A stretch of 26,047 nucleotides of DNA. It comes from a virus. Under the pieces are notes generated by a model, which was not told where the DNA came from, searched no databases, and saw only the letters and a program-made list of their open reading frames with translations. The DNA is taken from positions 1 to 26,047 of IMG/VR virus record IMGVR_UViG_3300031329_000021. One strand, given 5' to 3'. A program made the position numbers and the translations under genes. This document shows, one piece after another, positions 20,291 to 26,047 of the stretch. Position 1 is the first letter of the stretch. The number at the start of each line of letters is the position of its first letter.

Positions 20291-20872
20291 CTAATTCTTG
20301 ACGTTCGAGTTTAGTTTTCTTGAAATCTGGATTCCAAATTCCTCGGCTATCTTTGAAACCTTCGCTTCAATCTCAGGCTTGCGCTTTAGGACTCGCTGCC
20401 ACAAGAAGCGTCCCGGCTTGCCAAACATCGAACCCAGTTTCCTGTTGAACGCCTTGCCCTGCCCGTTGTAGATGTAGGAGTGATAACCAACCGAGTTAGA
20501 ACCCCAGCCCTTTGAGACTGCTCGTGGCGCTCTGCGCTCGATGCCTGCAAGCTCTGCATACTCAAAACCGTATTGGTTGCCCATTCCGTTGCTTCGTCCT
20601 TTACCCTCGATAAAGATAAGGTCTTTAGGTCTTAGGCTGACACGAGCCTTTACATCGACCCCTGACCAAGCTGTCCGTCCATCGTGGAACATTCCCGGCA
20701 TAGCGCTTTGCAGTCTGGCTCCATCGAATGAGTTGATGGCATTTTCTATAGGATTAAGGATTGGGTTTAGCTCGCTGTTTAGGGCTTTTCGTAATGCAGG
20801 CAAAAGGCGTTTCTCTGCTTCCTTCAGCGCCCGAATTGTTTCTTTGTCTCCGGACAAATATGTCTCTGCCAT
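20291..20872 (-). CDS. HK97 gp10-like or tail-associated structural protein
   Basis: 193 aa. The start at 20872 has GAGGAG upstream; the extended frame enters the terminator hairpin. KEAEKRLLPALRKALNSELNPI at the N-terminus and GRFLWQRVLKRKPEIEAKVSKI near the C-terminus resemble gp10-like connector or tail-completion proteins (W-x-x-[VA]-x-x-x-x-P-E-I). Its position between chaperone and tape measure is unusual, since gp10-like genes normally sit before the tail terminator. Assignment tentative. Confidence 0.45.
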   Translation of the reverse strand: MAETYLSGDKETIRALKEAEKRLLPALRKALNSELNPILNPIENAINSFDGARLQSAMPGMFHDGRTAWSGVDVKARVSLRPKDLIFIEGKGRSNGMGNQYGFEYAELAGIERRAPRAVSKGWGSNSVGYHSYIYNGQGKAFNRKLGSMFGKPGRFLWQRVLKRKPEIEAKVSKIAEEFGIQISRKLNSNVKN

Positions 20873-20910
20873 TTTTTGCTCCTCTGCTTCTATTCTACCC
20901 AACAAAGAAA

Positions 20911-20928
20911 CCCTCCCCGAAGGAAGGG
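20911..20928 (-). terminator. UUCG-loop hairpin, attenuator between chaperone and next gene
   Basis: Minus strand: CCCTTCC-TTCG-GGGAGGG, 7-bp stem closed by a C(UUCG)G tetraloop, then TTTCTTTGTT. It lies 6 bp after the GT stop and before the ribosome-binding site of the next gene. An opposite-strand structure with a T-tract (20908-20954) is also possible. As the tape measure must still be made, it probably terminates only in part. Confidence 0.55.
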
Positions 20929-20933
20929 CCTCT

Positions 20934-21331
20934 CTATCTGGCTGGGAGGTTTTTAGCAACCATCCAGCGGTGCATTGTCCAGAGCATCCTTTCGGATTCC
21001 TGCATCAAGACACTCGGGGCAATACCTGTTTCACAAGCGATTCCTGCTATGAACCAATGAGCGGAGGAGTCGCCCAACCCTATCATTTTGGGTCGGAACC
21101 AGCTCCAACCATATCGACTGATTCTAGCCACTTCTCAAACGTAAGCTTCGTCTGGTCAGTTCTCTTTTGTGAGTGCCAAGCCAAGAAAAGCGAATAACTC
21201 ATTCTTGGGTCGTTGCTCATAGCTGAGATGCTGACTCCGAACTTATCCTCGAACGCAACCATATCGGCAGCGTTGCAAGTTGTGTCCTTTACTGCTCCGT
21301 CTTCGTGTGTGATCTGTAGATTTATTTTCAA
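20934..21331 (-). CDS. Tail assembly chaperone GT (frameshift product)
   Basis: The 82 codons of the G gene, then after a -1 slip at CCCAAAA another 50 codons (MIGLGDSSAHWFIAGIACET..., APSVLMQESERMLWTMHRWM) to a TAG at 20934; 132 aa in total. T-type extensions in this position recruit tape measure and tube subunits in lambda and relatives. The C-terminal sequence (GIAPSVL...ESERML) fits known T domains. Frame logic is exact by manual translation. Confidence 0.75.
21083..21331 (-). CDS. Tail assembly chaperone G
   Basis: 82 aa from a TTG start with AGGAG at six bases. MKINLQITHEDGAV..., DMVAFEDKFGVSI, then YSLFLAWHSQKRTDQTKLTFEKWLESVDMV: the normal tail chaperone G form, with an F-x-x-W hydrophobic end. 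Ends DPK at the slippery heptamer. G coats the tape measure with GT during tail assembly. Confidence 0.75.
   Translation of the reverse strand: MKINLQITHEDGAVKDTTCNAADMVAFEDKFGVSISAMSNDPRMSYSLFLAWHSQKRTDQTKLTFEKWLESVDMVGAGSDPK
21086..21092 (-). promoter_or_regulatory. Programmed -1 frameshift site CCCAAAA
   Basis: X XXY YYZ heptamer C CCA AAA in the G frame, directly followed by the G stop codon TGA. After slipping, the ribosome reads AAA ATG ATA GGG into the T frame. Canonical for G/GT of siphophages. Confidence 0.8.
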
Positions 21332-21346
21332 CTTATTCTCCTGTTG

Positions 21347-21763
21347 TTATGATGTGGCTTTAGTGATTGAACCGCTTAGTGGGAACGTGACGCTAAACGT
21401 GGACAAGTCTCCGACAGCTCCGCTTACAGGCGATAGAGAATTTATGAGGTAACTGCCAGCGTAGCTAGGGGTTGTCGCTGAAACTGTTGAGCCGTTTCCT
21501 GCAATAAGGGTTATGGTTACAAGCGTTCCAACTAGGTCTTCGGTTAGAACGGTATTTAATGCACCTGCGCCAAAGTCAGTGTGAAAGTCTAGAGACAGCG
21601 AGCCGGACTTTAGCCCTCCGACAACCTCAGTGAACCCGTCAGAAGCAAAGTCAGTAACATCAACTTCGGTTGAGGTGATTGTAAGTTCTGCACGAGCGAC
21701 GCTCGCACTTACGTCTGTTCCGCCAATGTCGACGTTGTTTCCGGTAACTACATACTTAGCCAA
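21347..21763 (-). CDS. Major tail (tube) protein 2
   Basis: 138 aa, TTG start behind AGGAG. Beta-rich with VTDFASDGFTEVVGGLKSGSLSLDFH and a C-terminal SLSPVSGAVGDLSTFSVTFP, typical of tail tube proteins. 108 of 138 positions match the gene just upstream (hand count), with changes concentrated at ~67-75 and ~98-113. One copy may be the tube and the other a variant subunit. Confidence 0.8.
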   Translation of the reverse strand: MAKYVVTGNNVDIGGTDVSASVARAELTITSTEVDVTDFASDGFTEVVGGLKSGSLSLDFHTDFGAGALNTVLTEDLVGTLVTITLIAGNGSTVSATTPSYAGSYLINSLSPVSGAVGDLSTFSVTFPLSGSITKATS

Positions 21764-21778
21764 TTTATTCTCCTTTTA

Positions 21779-22195
21779 TTATGCTACAGCTTTAGCGACT
21801 GAACCTGACATTGGGAATGTCACGCTAAAAGTTGAAAGGTCGCCGACAGCTCCGCTAACGGGTGACAGGGAATTTACCAAAAAGTTGGCAGTGTAGCTAG
21901 GCGTTGCATCGGTAGGCGCTGTCCCGTTCCCTGCAATCAAAACAATTTGGACTAGAGTTCCAACCAAGTCTTCAGTTAAAACGTCGTTTATGCCGTCTGT
22001 TGCAAAGTCGCTATGAAAGTCTAAGGACAATGAGCCGGACTTCAATCCGCCGACAACTTCAGTAAAGCCTCCGGAGGCAAAGTCGGTCACGTCAACTTCG
22101 GTTGAGGTTATGGTTAGCTCTGCTCTTGCCACGCCTGCACTTACATCCGTGCCTGCGATGCTTACTTTGTTTCCTGTTACTACATACTTTGCCAA
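21779..22195 (-). CDS. Major tail (tube) protein 1
   Basis: 138 aa, TTG start behind AGGAG, same length and fold as its downstream copy. Conserved VARAELTITSTEVDVTDFAS and VLTEDLVGTLV between the two. The tandem pair is unusual; most siphophages have a single tube gene. The codons differ at many synonymous positions, so the duplication is not recent. Confidence 0.8.
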   Translation of the reverse strand: MAKYVVTGNKVSIAGTDVSAGVARAELTITSTEVDVTDFASGGFTEVVGGLKSGSLSLDFHSDFATDGINDVLTEDLVGTLVQIVLIAGNGTAPTDATPSYTANFLVNSLSPVSGAVGDLSTFSVTFPMSGSVAKAVA

Positions 22196-22207
22196 GTTGT
22201 TCTCCTT

Positions 22208-22609
22208 TTATGCGTAGACGGTAACAGCGAACTCCGCTGCTAAGTAATCGCTTTCGTTTACAGTTATAGAACCAATGTTAGGCATTGACTCGACAATTAG
22301 GTCTTGGCAAGCACCGCTCAGTGTTCTATTAGATTCTATCGCACTCTTGCAAGATGAGTCTCCGGTGGGTTCTGAGTAAAGGTCTAGATACCTCTGAGCC
22401 TGCCTTTCAGCAGCTCGCCCGACAATCACTCGGACAGTAAACGAAAAGATGTTTAGTCCACCCGAAAAGGCTTGGTGATACTGAATAGAGTTCAGGCTTA
22501 CGATGGCAGCAGGAGGCGACACTTGATCGGGTATTTCTTCAAAGACCCTAAGCCCGGAGATGGTTCTTAGGTTGGCTGCGATGCCTGACCTAATTGCAGC
22601 GATGCTCAC
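22208..22609 (-). CDS. Tail terminator-like protein
   Basis: 133 aa from GTG. IRSGIAANLRTISGLRVFEEIPDQVSPPAAIV at the start, a beta region FSFTVRVIVGRAAERQAQRYLDLYSEP and a final AAEFAVTVYA: the alternating helix-strand pattern of tail terminator proteins (lambda gpU fold). Positioned between the head-tail adaptor and tube genes as expected. It overlaps the adaptor gene by 4 bp. Confidence 0.65.
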   Translation of the reverse strand: MSIAAIRSGIAANLRTISGLRVFEEIPDQVSPPAAIVSLNSIQYHQAFSGGLNIFSFTVRVIVGRAAERQAQRYLDLYSEPTGDSSCKSAIESNRTLSGACQDLIVESMPNIGSITVNESDYLAAEFAVTVYA

Positions 22610-23205
22610 GCAAACCTGATTTTTCTGTAGGGGTTGATTAGCCTCTCAATGTCCGGGTCAAACTTGCTAACCCTAACAACTCCGATATCTCCAAAGCCCA
22701 TTACTCCACCCGGAGAATCGTTGCGCTTGAACAGTCTCGAAGCAAGAAGGACGGTTGCTTGCTTGATTGCTATTGGCGCTGAGGCAAACCCAAAAGTCCC
22801 TTCGACTCTGACAGTGACCTCTAGTCCGCTTCTAGGCCAGTAATAATCTCCGACAGCACGAAGGCTATCAAACGGGACAACCATTCCTCCTGCGATCCCG
22901 TTTAGTGGCTCTAGCTGGTAATCGGTTGAAGTCCAAGTCTCGTCATAAACTCCGTCTGCTGCCGTGCTTGTCTTGATTGAAACTAAATTTGTAAGGTCGT
23001 CAATTTGGCAAACGATGGAATCTTCCGGTGCATAAAAGCGGTGCGTCTCTGTAGGGAAGAACTGTCGCTCTGTCGATTGGTCTATGTCTCGACTAGCGCT
23101 TTCGATTGCAAGCTCCAGCAGGTCGTCGTCGATGGTGTCGCTCACTGGGATTCTAAGAGAAGCCTTGACCTCGTTTAGAGTGCAGTATCCATTTGTAATT
23201 GCCAA
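22606..23205 (-). CDS. Head-tail connector (gp6-like adaptor)
   Basis: 199 aa, TTG start behind GGAGG. YCTLNEVKASLRIPVSDTIDDDLLELAIESASRDIDQSTERQF is the usual N-terminus of HK97 gp6-like adaptors; the C-terminus ends in NPYRKIRFA. It joins the portal to the tail interface. Preceded by two hairpin terminators, so its expression depends on read-through or on a local promoter not clearly seen. Confidence 0.75.
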   Translation of the reverse strand: MAITNGYCTLNEVKASLRIPVSDTIDDDLLELAIESASRDIDQSTERQFFPTETHRFYAPEDSIVCQIDDLTNLVSIKTSTAADGVYDETWTSTDYQLEPLNGIAGGMVVPFDSLRAVGDYYWPRSGLEVTVRVEGTFGFASAPIAIKQATVLLASRLFKRNDSPGGVMGFGDIGVVRVSKFDPDIERLINPYRKIRFA

Positions 23206-23252
23206 TGTAAACCTCCAAGCTCTAGTCTAACTTAGTGCCGATAGATAGCGAA

Positions 23253-23280
23253 AAGCCCTCACCATTTCTGGCAAGGGCTT
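23253..23280 (-). terminator. Second hairpin after the capsid gene
   Basis: Minus strand: AAGCCCT...AGGGCTT 7-bp stem with an inner CCA/TGG stem, then TTTTCGCTAT. It lies before the adaptor gene. The sequence TTTCGCTAT is also found after the first hairpin. Confidence 0.6.
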
Positions 23281-23340
23281 CTCTCAACGAAGGAACTATG
23301 AAGACAAACAACATAGCTTGCTAATCGTAGCATAGCGAAA

Positions 23341-23369
23341 CCCTGTTAGCAATCTACAAACTAACAGGG
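23341..23369 (-). terminator. Strong hairpin terminator of the capsid gene
   Basis: Minus strand: CCCTGTTAG...CTAACAGGG, a 9-bp perfect stem with an 11-nt loop, then TTTCGCTATG. It starts about 20 bp after the capsid stop. The T-tract is short, so termination may be partial; a second hairpin follows. Confidence 0.6.
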
Positions 23370-23389
23370 CCTCGGTCTAGTTCGTTGGG

Positions 23390-24562
23390 TTAGCTTGCGC
23401 CACCTACGAAGTGCTTAACCTCAGTGTTTGAAGTTAGGTCGCCATCAACACGAAGAAGGAATCTCCAAGTTGTTAGGTCGTTCTGGAAAGCGAAGTCTGT
23501 TGACGAAGCAACATCCAAGCCACCTGCAAGGCGAACCTTGTAGCTATCCATTGAACCTGCGATTACAGACTTCTCGCCTAGAGCGGTGTCTTCCATATGA
23601 GGATTTTCTAGAACGTTGAAGCCAGCGAATGTATCCTGACCTCCGGGGCCTACCTGTGAGATGTTGTATAGGTAGTTTCCAGCGGTGTCCTTTAGCTTGC
23701 GAGCTTCACCGATTGACTTGGTGTTCATCATCAAGGCCATTGAAGGCTTACGACGAGTAGCTGCATCAACCGAGTAAATTAGGTCAATTAGGTTGTCGGC
23801 AGTGAAAGCACCTGCAACACCAGTCGCACCAGTCACGCCAGCAGCAGATGCTGTAACGATTCCGTTTGGCTGTGAAGAACCAGTTCCAACAGTTAGTGCT
23901 GCGTTTACTGCGTAACCAATTCCCTGTCCGGCCTGACCTGCTAGGTGTGCGCCAAGGTTGAACCCTGCGTCCGACACTAGCTCGTTAGCTGCCTGAATGA
24001 TTCCACCGTACTTGAAGGCTCCAAGTGTGATGCTTGCATATGTTGGCTCAACATCGTCCAGCTCTGCGCCTGCGCCCTTGAGAGTCATTGCAGAATAAGC
24101 TGAAAGAGTTGGGATAGTCAAATCTTCGCCAGAAGTTGTCTGGATAATTTGAGGAATCTCAAGCATTGGGCCAACGGAACGAGCAACATCAAAGACCTCA
24201 TCGTAGAACGACTTTGGTACTGTGTTAGCTGAAGGTGCTAGAACCGCACGCTTTTCAAAGGTGTGGTTGCGCTGTTCTCCACGAGCCATTGCTCGGAAGA
24301 TGTCAGACGAAGAACGCTCCTCGGAAACCGCTGGGACAAATCCCTTGGCTGCCAATGATGCTTCTACGTTGCGCTCCTCGGAACGCTGAGCGATCGTGAT
24401 GCTGTCGTCCGCCTTGCGGATGTCAACTTCGATTGCGTCAATCTTTGCTAGTTCAGCACTGTCTAGTCCACGACCTTCAGCTTCGGCGAAGTCAATAACT
24501 TCTCGAACCTGCGTAATAAGGTTGTTGCGAACTTCGTGCTGAGTCTTAATGAACTCAGACAT
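23390..24562 (-). CDS. Major capsid protein, HK97 fold
   Basis: 390 aa. The N-terminal ~105 residues are a charged coiled-coil (delta/scaffold domain) and likely cut off by the phage protease near FEKRAVLAP. The core follows: FYDEVFDVARSVGPMLEIPQIIQTTSGEDLTIPTLS... LVSDAGFNLGAHLAGQAGQGIGYAVNAALTVGTGSSQPNGIV, which is the HK97-type pattern with the SQPNGI loop. ATG behind AAGGAG. Its own long non-coding leader and terminator bracket it, consistent with high expression. Confidence 0.9.
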   Translation of the reverse strand: MSEFIKTQHEVRNNLITQVREVIDFAEAEGRGLDSAELAKIDAIEVDIRKADDSITIAQRSEERNVEASLAAKGFVPAVSEERSSSDIFRAMARGEQRNHTFEKRAVLAPSANTVPKSFYDEVFDVARSVGPMLEIPQIIQTTSGEDLTIPTLSAYSAMTLKGAGAELDDVEPTYASITLGAFKYGGIIQAANELVSDAGFNLGAHLAGQAGQGIGYAVNAALTVGTGSSQPNGIVTASAAGVTGATGVAGAFTADNLIDLIYSVDAATRRKPSMALMMNTKSIGEARKLKDTAGNYLYNISQVGPGGQDTFAGFNVLENPHMEDTALGEKSVIAGSMDSYKVRLAGGLDVASSTDFAFQNDLTTWRFLLRVDGDLTSNTEVKHFVGGAS

Positions 24563-24767
24563 TTAGTCTCCTTGTTAGGTAATTTGCATTTAGGATGCAG
24601 TGGCGTTAACGCTCAACAGCAGGGTCGGCAGAGCTGACTCTTATCCGATACAAATAGTTTACAACAGGTGCGCAGGTGTAACCCTGCGGATGGTAGCAGT
24701 TATCAAATAATAAGCAAGAACATTTAGAAACTACTTATCACAATTAGATAACAACTAGTGTTTTATT

Positions 24768-24781
24768 CGAACACTTGTTCG
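24768..24781. promoter_or_regulatory. LexA-like operator box 1
   Basis: CGAACACTTGTTCG, with T before it, fits the actinobacterial SOS box TCGAAC-N4-GTTCGA in 13 of 14 positions. It is the inverse copy of box 2, 156 bp away. Confidence 0.5.
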
Positions 24782-24937
24782 GGTGCGTGTTCACTGGGCA
24801 AGACCCACCATTTCGCTCAGGTCGGACGTTCGCTGTGATGCCTGCGTGGTTGTGGCTAAGAGTAGGGTAAAAGCCGTTAGCGAGGCTGCTAGGTGTGTCT
24901 GTGTGGCTGTTTGTCTTTCGTTGTCAAAAGGTGTTAT

Positions 24938-24951
24938 CGAACAAGTGTTCT
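24938..24951. promoter_or_regulatory. LexA-like operator box 2
   Basis: CGAACAAGTGTTCT, preceded by T. It matches the SOS box core GAAC-N4-GTTC exactly; the outer bases are less good. It lies just after the terminator of the upstream gene on the minus strand. Confidence 0.5.
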
Positions 24952-24965
24952 AGTTAAAAAGGAAA

Positions 24966-24994
24966 CCCCGACGGTTCCAAGAAGTCCGTCGGGG
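24966..24994 (-). terminator. Strong terminator upstream of the capsid leader
   Basis: Minus strand: CCCCGACGG...CCGTCGGGG, a perfect 9-bp GC-rich stem with an 11-nt loop, followed by TTTCCTTTTTAA. This is the most convincing terminator in the window and separates the portal/protease transcript from the capsid gene. Confidence 0.8.
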
Positions 24995-25014
24995 TGAGAC
25001 TTGATGCTTGGCGA

Positions 25015-25239
25015 CTAGCGAATGTCAGTCGGCTTGGTTACACGAGTCTCTTTTTTAGCCCTCTCAAATGGAGCGCTTTCCGTCACCACGTCTTCGCCGT
25101 CGCTGGCTTTCGGTGGAGTCTCAGAGTCGAGTGCAACTATTGCATCGGCCCACTTCTCAACGTTGACTCGAACTACTCCGCTGTCTGGGTTTCCTGAAGC
25201 GTCAAGAATTGCCTTGACGATTTGCTCTTTGTTAGCCAT
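25015..25239 (-). CDS. Small head-region protein, 74 aa, unknown
   Basis: MANKEQIVKAILDASGNPDSGVVRVNVEKWADAIVALD, then an acidic linker and KKETRVTKPTDIR. Proteins of this type (I-V-x-A-I-L-x-x-x-G-N-P-x-S-G ... A-D-A-I-V, ending ETR) are regularly found between protease and capsid genes of actinophages; their function is unknown, possibly a capsid accessory. ATG overlaps the protease stop. Confidence 0.6.
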   Translation of the reverse strand: MANKEQIVKAILDASGNPDSGVVRVNVEKWADAIVALDSETPPKASDGEDVVTESAPFERAKKETRVTKPTDIR

Positions 25240-25976
25240 TAGATACCTTTCATTAGAAGCTCTAGCTTCTTCTTTTTTAGCGCAAGCAACCCAAGGTCGC
25301 CAACGACGATCGGCTCGGGTATGACTTCGGCTTCAGGAGCTAAAGTTGTAATCACTTGATTTAGGAGTTCTTGTTCTTCTCCGGTTATGTTGAGTCCGTC
25401 TTCAATCTTGCCGAGGGCGTCTGCTAATGCGTCGACGCTGACCTCTGCTCGCTGAGCTGCCTTTTCAAATCTACGAACCGACACGGTTCCAGCGGTTGCA
25501 GTGTAAGCAGGATTTCCGACAAGACTCACTTCGAACAACCTCACAGAGTTTAGAGTTCGCTCCGAGCCGTCACTCGACCAAGCGTCCCCTCCTGTGGGGA
25601 CTGAGAATCCAAAGCTCATAGCGTCAACATCTCCACGCCTAAGAAGCTCGGCAACATCCCGGCCTCGGCTTGTGTTAGGCAGGACGCCGCCAACCATTAG
25701 TCCCTTGTCGTCTTCGGTAAGGCTTAGGGTTTTTGCACGAGTCGATCCAAGAATCTCTCCGGAGTCGTGGTTCCAAAGAAACTTGACATCGTTGCGAGAC
25801 TTTAGCGAACGCTTGAAAGCGCCTTGCGCTATCCGCTCGGTGAACGGAAGTGGCAGGCTAGGGGAGTTGAACATCGCAGCGTATCCGCTGAAGTGCATCC
25901 CGTCTGTTTCTTCCCGAATCTCAAAGTCGGTCGTTGTTACTCGTTGCTCAATTCCTGACACTGTTGCGCCCTTCAA
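25239..25976 (-). CDS. Prohead protease, HK97 family (S78)
   Basis: 245 aa from TTG at 25976 (overlaps the upstream stop as TTGA); a GTG at 25961 with GAAGGG at seven bases is an equally good start. FSGYAAMFNSPSLP, FTERIAQGAF, FLWNHDSGEILGSTR (catalytic His70) and VDAMSFGFSV (catalytic Ser121) are the family signature. It matures the capsid protein. The C-terminal ~85 residues after the protease core may be a scaffold-like extension. Confidence 0.9.
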   Translation of the reverse strand: MKGATVSGIEQRVTTTDFEIREETDGMHFSGYAAMFNSPSLPLPFTERIAQGAFKRSLKSRNDVKFLWNHDSGEILGSTRAKTLSLTEDDKGLMVGGVLPNTSRGRDVAELLRRGDVDAMSFGFSVPTGGDAWSSDGSERTLNSVRLFEVSLVGNPAYTATAGTVSVRRFEKAAQRAEVSVDALADALGKIEDGLNITGEEQELLNQVITTLAPEAEVIPEPIVVGDLGLLALKKKKLELLMKGI

Positions 25977-26047
25977 TTAGTCTTCTTTGAGTTTACCATC
26001 TTGCTTGCTTTCGGACTAAAGGTTGCAGGCTGAATCTTTGGTTCTTC
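25973..26047 (-). CDS. C-terminal end of a gene from outside the window, probably portal
   Basis: 24 codons then TGA, read from the window edge: EEPKIQPATFSPKASKMVNS then KKTN. Ser/Lys-rich, disordered tail. In HK97-type modules the gene before the protease is the portal protein, so this is most likely its end; sequence alone cannot show it. The stop overlaps the protease start. Confidence 0.5.
   Translation of the reverse strand, partial: EEPKIQPATFSPKASKMVNSKKTN

Larger units (their letters stand above)
24563..24965 (-). other. Non-coding leader of the capsid gene, about 400 bp
   Basis: No protein-like frame on either strand; the longest non-coding stretch in the window. It holds two LexA-like boxes (listed separately), a CGCAGG-GTTACA-CCTGCG hairpin (24672-24689), a perfect GCGTTAACGC palindrome (24603-24612) and AT-rich parts near 24700-24770. 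A promoter for the capsid gene is expected because a strong terminator lies upstream; TTGCTT-16-TACCAT (24690-24717, minus) is a weak candidate only. Confidence 0.6.

Noticed and set aside
20541-21197. 218-aa plus-strand frame opposite the gp10-like and chaperone genes
   Set aside because: It lies on the opposite strand to a coherent structural operon, lacks a ribosome-binding site and has no recognisable domain.

Overview
The window is a tailed-phage genome segment (siphovirus type, HK97-fold capsid) that probably infects an actinobacterium of intermediate GC. Three WhiB-like Fe-S regulators, leaderless TANNNT promoters, an NrdH-type redoxin and actinophage-style small proteins point to Actinobacteria. 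The base composition looks near 50% GC by eye (not computed), and a tail protein of a type I associate with aquatic phages suggests a freshwater or marine host such as a small-genome Microbacteriaceae. The host is inference only.

Layout: nearly everything is read on the minus strand, so transcription runs from high to low coordinates. The right half (about 12.3-26.0 kb) is the late module. In reading order it holds the end of a probable portal gene, prohead protease, a small protein, a 450-bp non-coding region, the major capsid protein, head-tail adaptor, tail terminator, two duplicated major tail proteins, tail assembly chaperones G/GT made by a -1 frameshift at CCCAAAA, a gp10-like protein, tape measure, minor tail protein, tail-tip/fibre proteins, an M23 endolysin and holin-like membrane proteins. 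At 11.3-12.3 kb is the only plus-strand cassette: three whiB-like genes with a minus-strand tRNA-like gene among them. The left part (about 0-11.3 kb) is the early/middle module: YqaJ exonuclease with a probable annealing protein, HNH and GIY-YIG nucleases, a cytosine-C5 methyltransferase split over two overlapping frames, a lambda-O-like replication protein with iteron-like repeats inside its gene, an SSB-like protein, RusA resolvase, then a string of very small translationally coupled genes including NrdH, then a metallophosphoesterase, a PD-(D/E)XK-like nuclease, a zinc ribbon and an HNH protein.

The terminase genes and most of the portal gene are absent. The HNH gene at the left edge and the portal end at the right edge suggest that the sequence would close through a missing terminase/portal block, so the window may be most of a genome of about 30 kb. 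No integrase, DNA polymerase or helicase is visible.

The observations most worth pursuing are: the split methyltransferase with a 239-nt dual-coding overlap and a 10-G tract at its end; the three-gene WhiB cassette with leaderless promoters, one interlocked with the opposing early promoter; iterons in the replication gene that keep their DNA sequence although they are read in two frames; two LexA-like boxes in the non-coding leader of the capsid gene; and a tRNA-like gene whose anticodon loop is one base short. Several genes shorter than 60 codons (57, 48, 41 and 27 aa) were found by reading the sequence and are annotated here.
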